The notes beneath the pieces are model-generated. The model was not told where the DNA came from. It made no database searches and was given only the letters and a program-made list of their open reading frames with translations. This document shows positions 36,228-43,740 of a DNA stretch of 64,000 nt, piece by piece. Origin of the DNA: Endobacter medicaginis (GTDB taxonomy: Bacteria > Pseudomonadota > Alphaproteobacteria > Acetobacterales > Acetobacteraceae); assembly GCF_014192375.1 (NCBI RefSeq), contig NZ_JACHXV010000003.1:62001-126000 (forward strand). Direction: 5' to 3'. Both the position numbers and the translations under genes were made by a program. Every line of letters begins with the position of its first letter. Position 1 is the first letter of the stretch.

Positions 36228-36986
36228 TCAGTTTTCGGTCAAACTCACGATCAGGTGCGTCAGCGCGTCGAGGACGGCGTCGCTGATCCGTGCCCCTTTG
36301 TCGGCGGACGCAAAGCTGGGTCGGCCGACGACGCCGCTGCCGCCGGATTGCGCCTTCATCGAGCGATACAGCGATGCCCGTCCGCCGCGCAGCATGTCGG
36401 CCGCCGCCCACTCATAGGTCTGCGGCAGCTCCGGATCGGCGATCAGCGCCCCGCGGACCTGCTTCGGCGACATATGCTGGATCAGCGAGGTCTCGAACTC
36501 GCACGCATGTCCCACCCCGCCCGCACCTGATTGGGTGATCCGCATTAGCGCCTCATGCGCCAGCGTCCACCAGGTGGCGAGCACGATCTGCGCTCCCGGC
36601 CAACGCGGCCCCAGCATCTCCACGATCACCTGCCCGATCGCCTGGTTGCCGCCATGCGAGTTGAACAGCACGATGTTGCGAAACCCCTGCCGCAGCACGC
36701 TGTCGATGATGTCGCTGACATAGGCGGCGAGTGTCGCGTGCGACACGCTCAGCGTGCCGCCGAAATCCATGTGATGCGCCGAGCAGCAGACGGAAACGCC
36801 CGGCAGGATCAGCACCCGTTTGTCCAGCGCCGCATCGAGGCGATCGAGGACATGCGCGCCGATCATCGCGTCGGTACCGACCGGCAGATGTGCCCCGTGC
36901 TGCTCGACTGCGCTGATGTTCATCACCAGCGGGACATCGCGCGGGAGTGCCGAGATCTCGGGCGAAGTCAGGTCGACCCAATTCAT
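36228..36986 (-). CDS. Creatininase-family amidohydrolase
   Basis: A 252-residue member of the creatininase/MftE/ArfB family, Zn or Mn dependent. Metal ligands are visible in SAVEQHGAHLPVGTDAMIG (Glu, His, Asp), FNSHGGNQAIG (His) and HACEFETS (Glu). Length is normal. Family members cut cyclic or linear amides (creatinine, formamides), and some act on sugar-derived compounds. Its ATG overlaps the NTF2-RidA fusion gene stop by 4 bases, so the two proteins are made together. The substrate is not known; the context is a sugar-utilisation locus. Confidence 0.88.
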   Translation of the reverse strand: MNWVDLTSPEISALPRDVPLVMNISAVEQHGAHLPVGTDAMIGAHVLDRLDAALDKRVLILPGVSVCCSAHHMDFGGTLSVSHATLAAYVSDIIDSVLRQGFRNIVLFNSHGGNQAIGQVIVEMLGPRWPGAQIVLATWWTLAHEALMRITQSGAGGVGHACEFETSLIQHMSPKQVRGALIADPELPQTYEWAAADMLRGGRASLYRSMKAQSGGSGVVGRPSFASADKGARISDAVLDALTHLIVSLTEN

Positions 36987-37849
36987 CGCTTCGCCGCCCA
37001 CATCTCGATCTCGACCTGGAAGCCCGGCAGAAGTCCGGCCTGGACGGCGGTGCGCGCCGGGTAGGGCGGTGCGAAGACCTCCCGATAGACCGTGTTGAAC
37101 CGCTCCCAGTCGGCCAGATCGGTGAGATACACCGTCACCTTGAACACATCCGACAGCGCCGCACCTGCCGCTTCGAGCTGAGCGCGGCAATTGGCCAGCG
37201 TGACGTGGGCCTGCGCCTCGATCGTCTCGCCGATCACCCGGCCGTCGGCATCGACCGGCGCCTGGCCGGAAATCACGAACAACCTTGCTCCCGCCGGCGT
37301 CTCCACCACCGGGGTATAGGGGCCGGCGGTGCGATGCTGGACCGTCGCCGCGGTTCGGAACGGCGCCTGCCCGGCCGAATGATGCGCCATGTAGCCGACG
37401 AACCCGGCGATCTTCCAGCCTCCCGCCTCGCGGCGGCAGACATATTGCGTGCGCCAGTTCAGATAGGCTGCGCCGCCGTCGCGTTGCGGCAGGAAGCCGT
37501 GGAATTTCTTCTGCGCGATGGCGAGGTCGCCGTCGATGTCGATCCGTTCCAGCCGGGTCGCGGCATGCAGCGCGGCCTGGGCGGTATCGGGCTGCGCCGT
37601 GCGTGCCGTGTCTTCGGCCTGCCGGGTCCACTCGTCCCGATAGGCATCGAGGGTGCCGAACCTGGGCTGCCACTGGTCCGGGTCGTCGGACAGGCGCGCA
37701 TCGATGCCGAAGAAGCCGCTGTCGGAGAAATCATCCGCCACCATCGACCAGTCGCCGGCGAGGAAGGCCGCGATGTCGCGCGTCACCAGCATCTCCCAGA
37801 TCGCGGCGCGATCGGGATCGTCGAACGGACAGGGCAGGGCGTCGGGCAT
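36983..37849 (-). CDS. NTF2-like/RidA fusion protein
   Basis: A 288-residue two-domain protein. Residues about 8-155 look like an NTF2/SnoaL-type cone fold (ERIDIDGDLAIAQKKFHGFL, NWRTQYVCRREAGGWKIAGF). Residues about 172-288 are a Rid (YjgF/YER057c) domain with LFVISGQAPVDADGR, DVFKVTVYLTDL and PARTAVQAGLLPGFQVEIEMW, including the arginine (R266) that RidA uses to bind imine or enamine carboxylates. Rid domains release ammonia from reactive enamines. The ATG 37849 was chosen, the longer frame lacking support. It is translationally coupled to the creatininase-family gene and divergent from the SDR gene. Confidence 0.85.
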   Translation of the reverse strand: MPDALPCPFDDPDRAAIWEMLVTRDIAAFLAGDWSMVADDFSDSGFFGIDARLSDDPDQWQPRFGTLDAYRDEWTRQAEDTARTAQPDTAQAALHAATRLERIDIDGDLAIAQKKFHGFLPQRDGGAAYLNWRTQYVCRREAGGWKIAGFVGYMAHHSAGQAPFRTAATVQHRTAGPYTPVVETPAGARLFVISGQAPVDADGRVIGETIEAQAHVTLANCRAQLEAAGAALSDVFKVTVYLTDLADWERFNTVYREVFAPPYPARTAVQAGLLPGFQVEIEMWAAKR

Positions 37850-37904
37850 TCTGGATCTCACGCAACGGGTGATGAAAGTCTTTGCCACTCAAACCGTCAT
37901 TCCT

Positions 37905-37928
37905 GCAAGCAAGTTTCATTTTGCTTGC
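37905..37928. promoter_or_regulatory. Inverted repeat in a divergent promoter, candidate operator
   Basis: GCAAGCAA (37905-37912) and TTGCTTGC (37921-37928) are perfect 8-bp arms around an 8-base AT-rich centre, in the 140-base gap between the NTF2-RidA fusion (minus) and the SDR gene (plus). This is the right shape and place for a dimeric repressor. The RpiR-family regulator at 38932 is the nearest candidate, but no binding site for it is known. Confidence 0.5.
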
Positions 37929-37989
37929 CTTGTATGCACGGGCGGTGCCTGACTGGTGGCTCACGCCCGTTTGCTGGAGCCTGCCACCG

Positions 37990-38778
37990 ATGACGCCGCC
38001 CGATTCCCTGAGCTGTCTGGTGACCGGTGCCGGCGGCGATATCGGCCGTGCGATCACGGCAAGGCTGCTGGCCGGCGGCCATCGCGTGGCGGCGCTGGAC
38101 ATCTCGGTGCCCGCACTCGCGCGGCTCGCAGCCGCCCATCCCGAGCAGCCGCGCCTGCTGACGGCGCATGCCGATATCCGCGATCTGGCCTCGATCCGCG
38201 CCGCGTTGGAGGCCTCCGAGGCCGCGCTCGGGCCGCCCGACGTGCTGATCAACAATGCCGGCGGCGTCACAGCGCCCACGTTGCGTGCCACCAGCGAGGC
38301 GGATTGGCTGGCCGATATCGAGCTCAACCTCAACGGCCCGTTCCGCTGCATCCATGCGGTGGCGGAGGGGTTCGTCGCCCGCGGCCGCGGCACCATCCTC
38401 AACGTCGCCTCGGTCAACGGGCTCGGCGTGTTCGGCCACCCCGGCTACAGCGTCGCCAAGGCCGGGCTGATCCATCTGACGCGCTTCTGCGCCACTGAAT
38501 ACGGCCGCCACGGCATCCGCAGCGTCGCGCTCTGCCCCGGCACCGTCCGCACCCAGGCCTGGGAGGCCCGCCGCGCCGCCCAGCCCGGGATTCTGGAGGA
38601 GGCGATGCAATGGTATCCCTCGCGGGACATCAGCACCCCCGACGACGTCGCCGCCGCGATCGAAGCGCTGCTGAACCCATCGCTGCGCCTGATGAACGGT
38701 GCGGTGATCACCCTCGACGGCGGCCTGACCGCCGGCAGTGACCTCCTCGCCTCCGCCTTCACCGGCACGCCGCTATAG
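37990..38778 (+). CDS. SDR-family oxidoreductase
   Basis: A 262-residue short-chain dehydrogenase. The cofactor motif is VTGAGGDIG (11-19), LINNAGG at 87-92, and the catalytic S141, Y153 and K157 sit in VASVNGLGVFGHPGYSVAK. It ends with NGAVITLDGGLTAGS, the usual C-terminus. Acidic D38 after the second strand (AALDIS) suggests NAD rather than NADP. The ATG at 37990 was chosen because the longer frame reads through the operator-like repeat. In this locus a sugar or sugar-acid dehydrogenase role is likely, but not shown. Confidence 0.9.
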   Translation: MTPPDSLSCLVTGAGGDIGRAITARLLAGGHRVAALDISVPALARLAAAHPEQPRLLTAHADIRDLASIRAALEASEAALGPPDVLINNAGGVTAPTLRATSEADWLADIELNLNGPFRCIHAVAEGFVARGRGTILNVASVNGLGVFGHPGYSVAKAGLIHLTRFCATEYGRHGIRSVALCPGTVRTQAWEARRAAQPGILEEAMQWYPSRDISTPDDVAAAIEALLNPSLRLMNGAVITLDGGLTAGSDLLASAFTGTPL

Positions 38779-38801
38779 AATCCACCCCGCGTCCCCGAGA
38801 G

Positions 38802-38925
38802 GGGAATGTGTCTGGAATGGTGAGCTGGCGTGAGGCTTTCGAGCATCGCAGCGGAGCGGCCTTGCTGGCCGTGAGCAGCGAAGCGCAGAAAACGTGCGCC
38901 AGATCGCCGTTCCAGGCGCATTCCC
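38802..38925. repeat. Fold-back intergenic repeat, copy 3
   Basis: Third copy, filling the gap between the convergent SDR and RpiR genes. The outer arms 38802-38820 and 38907-38925 pair over 19 positions: 16 standard pairs, and the other three are all G-U pairs. The inner arms CTGGCG and CGCCAG lie at 38825-38830 and 38897-38902. The core 38841-38888 matches copy 1 at 42 of 48 bases. As in copy 1, it sits directly between two stop codons. Confidence 0.82.
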
Positions 38926-38931
38926 TCAGAA

Positions 38932-39861
38932 TTAGTCGCCGATGGGCTGGTGCGGGATCACCCCATGCAGGGCGGCGACCGAGGCGCGGGCGCGGGCGAG
39001 CGATTGATCGGCCTGTCTCTCCAGCAGGCTGGCGACGCGGAACGCGATCGCATCCAGCACGAACAGCTGCGCATAGCGCAGCGGGCTGGGCTGGAAGCGG
39101 TCGATCTCGCGGGCGGCCTCGGCGCCGATGCTGATGCGGGTGTCGAGCACCCGGCCGAGCGGGCTGTCGGTCGGGCAGATGCCCACGCAGCTCGCGCCGT
39201 AATGGCGGGCGAGCTCGGCGCTGTCGAGCAGCGAGCGCGGCCAGCCGGTTGACGAGATGAAGAACGCGACGTCGCCGCGGCCGAGGGTCGCGGCCGCCAT
39301 GCGCTGCATGTAGCTGTCATTATAGGCGTTGCAGGCGATGTTGAGCCGGAATAGCCGGTTATGCGCCTCCTGGGCGATGATCGCCGAGCTGCCGCCGATG
39401 CCGAGGATCACCACGCGGCGCGCCTGCGCGATCGCTTGCGCGATCGTCTCGGCGGCGCGGTCGTTGGTGCCGCCGAAGGCGACGTCGAGCGCGTCGACCG
39501 CCGAAAGCCGCAGCAGCTCGCGGATCTCGGTCATCGACAGCCGGCCGGCTTCGCGCTCGCCATTGAGCAGCGCCTGGCGAACCTCCTCGCCCTCGCGCGT
39601 GGGCTCGCCGTTCTGGCGATGCTCGAGCTCGCGGATGGCGTGCTGGCGGAACTCCCGATAGCCGCTGTAGCCGAGCCGGACGCAGAACCGGACGATCGAC
39701 GGCTCGCTTGCATCGGTCGCGGCCGAGATGTCGCCGAGCATGCCGTTGGCGAAGCGGGCGGGGTCTTCGAGATAGGCCTCGGCGAGACGCCGCTGCAGCC
39801 GGGACAGGCCCGGCATCGCCACCTGAATGCGTTGCGTGATCGTCTCCGGCGCCGCGCTCAT
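38932..39861 (-). CDS. RpiR/MurR-family transcriptional regulator
   Basis: A 309-residue regulator. The N-terminal HTH_6 domain (about 1-80) has SRLQRRLAEAYLEDPARFANGMLGDISAATDASEPSIVRFCVRLGYSGYREFR, read in parts. A SIS sugar-phosphate-binding domain (about 125-260) follows with VVILGIGGSSAIIAQEAHNRLFRL and GDVAFFISSTGWPRSLLDSAELA. RpiR proteins sense phosphosugars and control nearby catabolic genes. I chose ATG 39861; the upstream extension to 40056 is low complexity and lacks domain support. It lies in the middle of the carbohydrate locus, divergent from the enolase-superfamily gene, so it probably regulates that operon. Confidence 0.92.
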   Translation of the reverse strand: MSAAPETITQRIQVAMPGLSRLQRRLAEAYLEDPARFANGMLGDISAATDASEPSIVRFCVRLGYSGYREFRQHAIRELEHRQNGEPTREGEEVRQALLNGEREAGRLSMTEIRELLRLSAVDALDVAFGGTNDRAAETIAQAIAQARRVVILGIGGSSAIIAQEAHNRLFRLNIACNAYNDSYMQRMAAATLGRGDVAFFISSTGWPRSLLDSAELARHYGASCVGICPTDSPLGRVLDTRISIGAEAAREIDRFQPSPLRYAQLFVLDAIAFRVASLLERQADQSLARARASVAALHGVIPHQPIGD

Positions 39862-40086
39862 GCCGCCGTGACCATGGCTGTGTGATCGATTCTGCTCATT
39901 GCCGCCGCAGGCTAGCACGGGCCGGTTTCGCCCGCGAAAGGGCACCGACTCGCCGGTGGACGGCGGATTGACCTGCCGGATGCGAGCCTTTTTACCGGCC
40001 CCGTCCGCGGAAATGGCGCTTCGCACGCCGCGTAGCAAACAGAAAAAATCTTTCATACGATTAGAAATGTAATTCCTTTATTGACT

Positions 40087-40112
40087 GACTTTCGTTCGTT
40101 CTGCGAAAAGTC
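40087..40112. promoter_or_regulatory. Imperfect inverted repeat before the enolase-superfamily gene
   Basis: GACTTTCG (40087-40094) and CGAAAAGTC (40104-40112) pair with one bulged base, 4 bases before the ATG at 40117. A second pair of half-sites, TTTC and GAAA, lies at 40051-40067 in the same AT-rich stretch. Either could be an operator for the adjacent RpiR regulator, or the hairpin could limit translation. Confidence 0.35.
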
Positions 40113-40116
40113 GGCT

Positions 40117-41283
40117 ATGTCACCGACGCAACGCAGCCCTGAGCCGCTGGTCATCACCGGTCTCGAGTTCACCTCTGTCGCGGTGCCGGCACATCCCGGC
40201 GTGATCAATTCCGATTCGCTCGCCAAGCCGCTGCACATGCTGCCGGTCGGCGGCAAATCGTCCTGGTCGGTGCAATTCGACACCCTGCCCAAATTCATCC
40301 TGCGCCTGCGCCTGTCGAACGGCGTCGAGGGGATCGGCGAGTTCTATCGCGATTGCGCGTGGCCGGTGATCACCTCGATCGCCGAGGGCCTGCTCGGCCT
40401 CGACCTGCGCGAGGTGCCGCTGCAGAAACTGCCGCTGCCGCTGTCGCGCGAATATGACGGCTTCGAGTGCGCGATCTGGGACGCGTTCGCCAAATCGGTG
40501 GGGCTGCCGCTGCATGCGCTGCTCGGCGGCAAGCTGCGCGATCGCGTCAAGGTCGCGTCCTGGTCCAGTCACCGTACAGACAACGAGGTCGGCGCCTGGG
40601 TCGCGCAGTATCAGCGCCAGGGCTACGACTGCATCAAATTCAAGGCCGATCTCGACGACGATGTCGTGCGCTGGTGCGAGGAGATCGCGCAGCACGCGCC
40701 GGGGATGAAAGTGATCTTCGATCCCAATCAGCGCTGGGAGAACGCGGCCTCCGTCAAGCCGATCATCCGAGGCCTCGAGCGGGTCGGCAACACGCTGCTG
40801 CTCGAGGACCCGATCCCGAAATGGATGCTGCAGGACTATGCCGACCTGCGCTGGTTCTCCTCGATCCCGATCACCCAGCATGTCTCGCTGCCCTACGTCT
40901 ATCAGGGCCAGCGCGTGCATGACGTGCCGAACCTGATCGCGCATCGCGCCGTCGACGGCTTCAACTTCAACGGCGGGCTGGCGAAGTTCCAGCAGATGAC
41001 GGCGACGGCCTCGTCGGCCAACCTGTTCTGCTTCCACGGCTCCGAGGTCGATCTCGGCATCCTCGAAGCCATGTATCTGCATCAGGCCGCGGCGGCGGAA
41101 TGTTGCGTGTGGCCATCCGATATCTTCGGCCGGATGATCCGCGAACACGACCTGCTCGCCACACCGCTGCGCTTCGAGCCGCCCTATGCCGTGGTTCCCG
41201 AAGGCCCGGGCCTCGGCATCGTGCTCGATCACGATGCGATCGATCGCTATGCGCTCGAGCGCCACGAGATCGGCGAATTCTGA
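40117..41283 (+). CDS. Enolase-superfamily (mandelate racemase/glucarate dehydratase-like) protein
   Basis: A 388-residue enolase-superfamily enzyme, expected to dehydrate a sugar acid. The N-terminal capping domain runs to about 135. The barrel has the KxK pair K174/K176 (CIKFKAD), metal ligands D202 (FDPNQRW) and E230 (LLLEDPIP), and H307 and D312 (CFHGSEVDLGILEAM). At the third ligand position the sequence reads IPITQHV, with Q254/H255 where most members have Glu or Asp; glucarate dehydratases use Asn there. ATG 40117 was chosen over a TTG at 40081. It is the first gene of an operon with a TonB receptor and two glycosidases. Confidence 0.87.
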   Translation: MSPTQRSPEPLVITGLEFTSVAVPAHPGVINSDSLAKPLHMLPVGGKSSWSVQFDTLPKFILRLRLSNGVEGIGEFYRDCAWPVITSIAEGLLGLDLREVPLQKLPLPLSREYDGFECAIWDAFAKSVGLPLHALLGGKLRDRVKVASWSSHRTDNEVGAWVAQYQRQGYDCIKFKADLDDDVVRWCEEIAQHAPGMKVIFDPNQRWENAASVKPIIRGLERVGNTLLLEDPIPKWMLQDYADLRWFSSIPITQHVSLPYVYQGQRVHDVPNLIAHRAVDGFNFNGGLAKFQQMTATASSANLFCFHGSEVDLGILEAMYLHQAAAAECCVWPSDIFGRMIREHDLLATPLRFEPPYAVVPEGPGLGIVLDHDAIDRYALERHEIGEF

Positions 41284-41351
41284 GCCAGCGTCACCGTCAT
41301 CCGCCCGGCGGAGGACAATCTGCCAACGCGTATCCAGCATGGAAATCTGCC

Positions 41352-43739
41352 ATGTCCCTGCGCCTGACCTTCGCTCCTGCCTGTCGCTCGGCCCTGTTCA
41401 TGCTCGGCACGAGCAGCCTCTCCCATGTCGCGTTCGCACAGACCGCCACGCTTCCCGCCGTACCCGCCAAGGTCGCGAAGTCCGCTGCCGCTGCGACGCG
41501 GAATACCGACGAGAGCATCGTCGTGCGCGCCGTCACCATCCATTCCGCCAATGGCGTGACGGGAACCACGCCAGGCGGCGGCCTGCTGGCTCCGGAGACC
41601 GCGCCGAAGGCGCAGCAGACCATCACCCGCGATTTCATCGCCAAGCAATCCCCGGCCTCGGCGCCGATCTCGCTGATCCAGTATGTGCCTGGGGTGACGC
41701 TGTCGAACGGCGATGCCTTCGGCCAGTCCGACACCTCGTCGAATTTCTACATGCGCGGACTGAGCCAGACCTCGGTGGGATATACGTTCGAAGGCATTCC
41801 CGCCGCCGATCCGTCCGCCTACACGCCGTTCACCTCGCAGGCCTCGGATACCGAGAATATCGGCCGCCTGACGGTGCAGCCCGGCGTGGTCGATATCGAC
41901 AACCCGGTCTACAATTCCGTCGCCGGCGGCATCCAGCAATACATGACCGATCCGGCGCGGACGTTCGGAGGTCAGATCGATCTCTCCTACGGCAATCACC
42001 AGTTCGCGCGCGAGTTCCTGCGCCTCGACAGCGGCGAGCTCGGCCGCAGCGGCATCACGGCCTTCGCCTCCTACTCCTACGGCACCAATGCGATGTGGCT
42101 GGGCCCGGGGCGGGAGCGGCGCTCGCATGTGGATGCGCTGGCGAAGAAGGAATGGGGCGACGGCAACGCAGCGCGCATCTTCCTGACCTACACACAGCAG
42201 AGCTTTCCGTTCCTGCAGAGCATCAGCCTCGCCCAGTGGCAGACGCAGGGGCGCTCGGCCGCCTATTACGAGCCGACCTACATTCCCGGCGACGGCGCCT
42301 ACTGGAAGCTGAATGCCGAGGAACGCCATTCGGTGATCATCGGCGCGCCGCTCGACTTCACGCTCGGCTCCGGCCTGCATCTGCACACCGAGCCCTATTA
42401 CGTACACCAGCACGGCGCAGGCAATGACGGGCAGCCACAGGCGGAGGAGGGCTATAACGGCACCCGCCCCACGGGCGACCTCAACATCCCGAACCCGGCC
42501 GATGACGGAACGGCTCTCGTGCTCGCCGTGGACAATTTCAACCAGCACACGACCGGCATCAACAACGTGCTGACCTGGGAGCGCGGCCACAACACCTTCA
42601 AGGCCGGCTGGTGGTACAACTACTACGACCAGTCCGAACGCGCGCCGTTCGCGGTGGTGGGCGATAACGGCGAAGGCTCGAACTACTGGGGAAAATACCC
42701 GATCCTCGACCAGTATGGCGATCCGCTGATGGTGTTTAACATCCATCTGATCCAGCAGGTCAACGCGCTGTTCGTTTCCGATACCTACCGCTTCCTGCAC
42801 GACCGGCTGAAAGTCACCGCCGGGTTCAAATACGCGATGCTGACCTACCATTCGACCAATGCGATCCCGGGCGATCCCTACAATTACGGCCGCTCCGACG
42901 CGCAGCCGCTGCCGCAGCTGCTGGCCTCGTACCAACTCGCAACCCATGACCAGCTCTTCTTCAATGTCGGTACCGCGTTTCGTGAGCCGTCGGGGATCCT
43001 GACCTACGGCCAGCTCTGGGACGGCAACGCGCCGGTCGTCGACCAGCAGGCCTCGACCAACCTCAAGTCGGAGTATTCGATCTCCGAGGAGCTCGGCTGG
43101 CGGCACAGCGGGCTGGTCAACATCAACGCCTCGCTGTTCAACTACGACATGACCAACCGGCAGAGCTCGTATTCGACCTATGTCCAGGGCCGTCTGGTGC
43201 CGGTCGGTATCAATGCCGGCGGCCAGACCTCGCGCGGCGTGTCGATCGCGGCCGGGCTGCGGCCCTGGCATGGCTTCAGCCCCTACGCATCGTTCCAGTA
43301 CCTGCATGCGACGTTGGGCAACAACCTTCCGCGCGGCACCGACTATGTGCCGACCAAGGGGAAATTTGCCATCAACACGCCGAAAATCACCGCCAATGTC
43401 GGCCTTTCCTACGATGACGGGCATTTCTTCGCCAACGCCTATATGAGCTATGTCGGACGGCAATACGCCACCTTCGTCAACGACCAGAGCATTCCGGGCT
43501 ATGCGATCGGCAATGTCGGCGTCGGCTACCGTCTCGGCGATATCGGGCCGGCGCGCGCGCCGCAGATCCAGCTCAACATCCTCAACGTCACCGACAACAA
43601 ATACCTCGCCGCCGGCGGCGGCGCCTACAACGCCAAACCGGTCAAGGGCCTGTTCGGCTCGACGATCAATCCGGGCACGCCGCTCTACACGGTCGGCGGC
43701 GGGTTCGGCCTGGTGGTTTCCATCGCCTCGGGATTCTGA
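41352..43739 (+). CDS. TonB-dependent receptor of the carbohydrate locus
   Basis: A 795-residue outer-membrane receptor. The signal peptide ends near SLSHVAFAQ, and the TonB box ESIVVRA is the same as in the receptor at 2837. The plug includes FYMRGLSQTSVGYTFEG and PVYNSVAGGIQQYM, and the barrel ends in GFGLVVSIASGF with a C-terminal Phe. It lies between the enolase-superfamily gene and two exported glycosidases, and its stop is one base from the next start. The likely cargo is an oligosaccharide with galactose. This is inferred from neighbours only. Confidence 0.92.
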   Translation: MSLRLTFAPACRSALFMLGTSSLSHVAFAQTATLPAVPAKVAKSAAAATRNTDESIVVRAVTIHSANGVTGTTPGGGLLAPETAPKAQQTITRDFIAKQSPASAPISLIQYVPGVTLSNGDAFGQSDTSSNFYMRGLSQTSVGYTFEGIPAADPSAYTPFTSQASDTENIGRLTVQPGVVDIDNPVYNSVAGGIQQYMTDPARTFGGQIDLSYGNHQFAREFLRLDSGELGRSGITAFASYSYGTNAMWLGPGRERRSHVDALAKKEWGDGNAARIFLTYTQQSFPFLQSISLAQWQTQGRSAAYYEPTYIPGDGAYWKLNAEERHSVIIGAPLDFTLGSGLHLHTEPYYVHQHGAGNDGQPQAEEGYNGTRPTGDLNIPNPADDGTALVLAVDNFNQHTTGINNVLTWERGHNTFKAGWWYNYYDQSERAPFAVVGDNGEGSNYWGKYPILDQYGDPLMVFNIHLIQQVNALFVSDTYRFLHDRLKVTAGFKYAMLTYHSTNAIPGDPYNYGRSDAQPLPQLLASYQLATHDQLFFNVGTAFREPSGILTYGQLWDGNAPVVDQQASTNLKSEYSISEELGWRHSGLVNINASLFNYDMTNRQSSYSTYVQGRLVPVGINAGGQTSRGVSIAAGLRPWHGFSPYASFQYLHATLGNNLPRGTDYVPTKGKFAINTPKITANVGLSYDDGHFFANAYMSYVGRQYATFVNDQSIPGYAIGNVGVGYRLGDIGPARAPQIQLNILNVTDNKYLAAGGGAYNAKPVKGLFGSTINPGTPLYTVGGGFGLVVSIASGF

Positions 43740-43740
43740 C

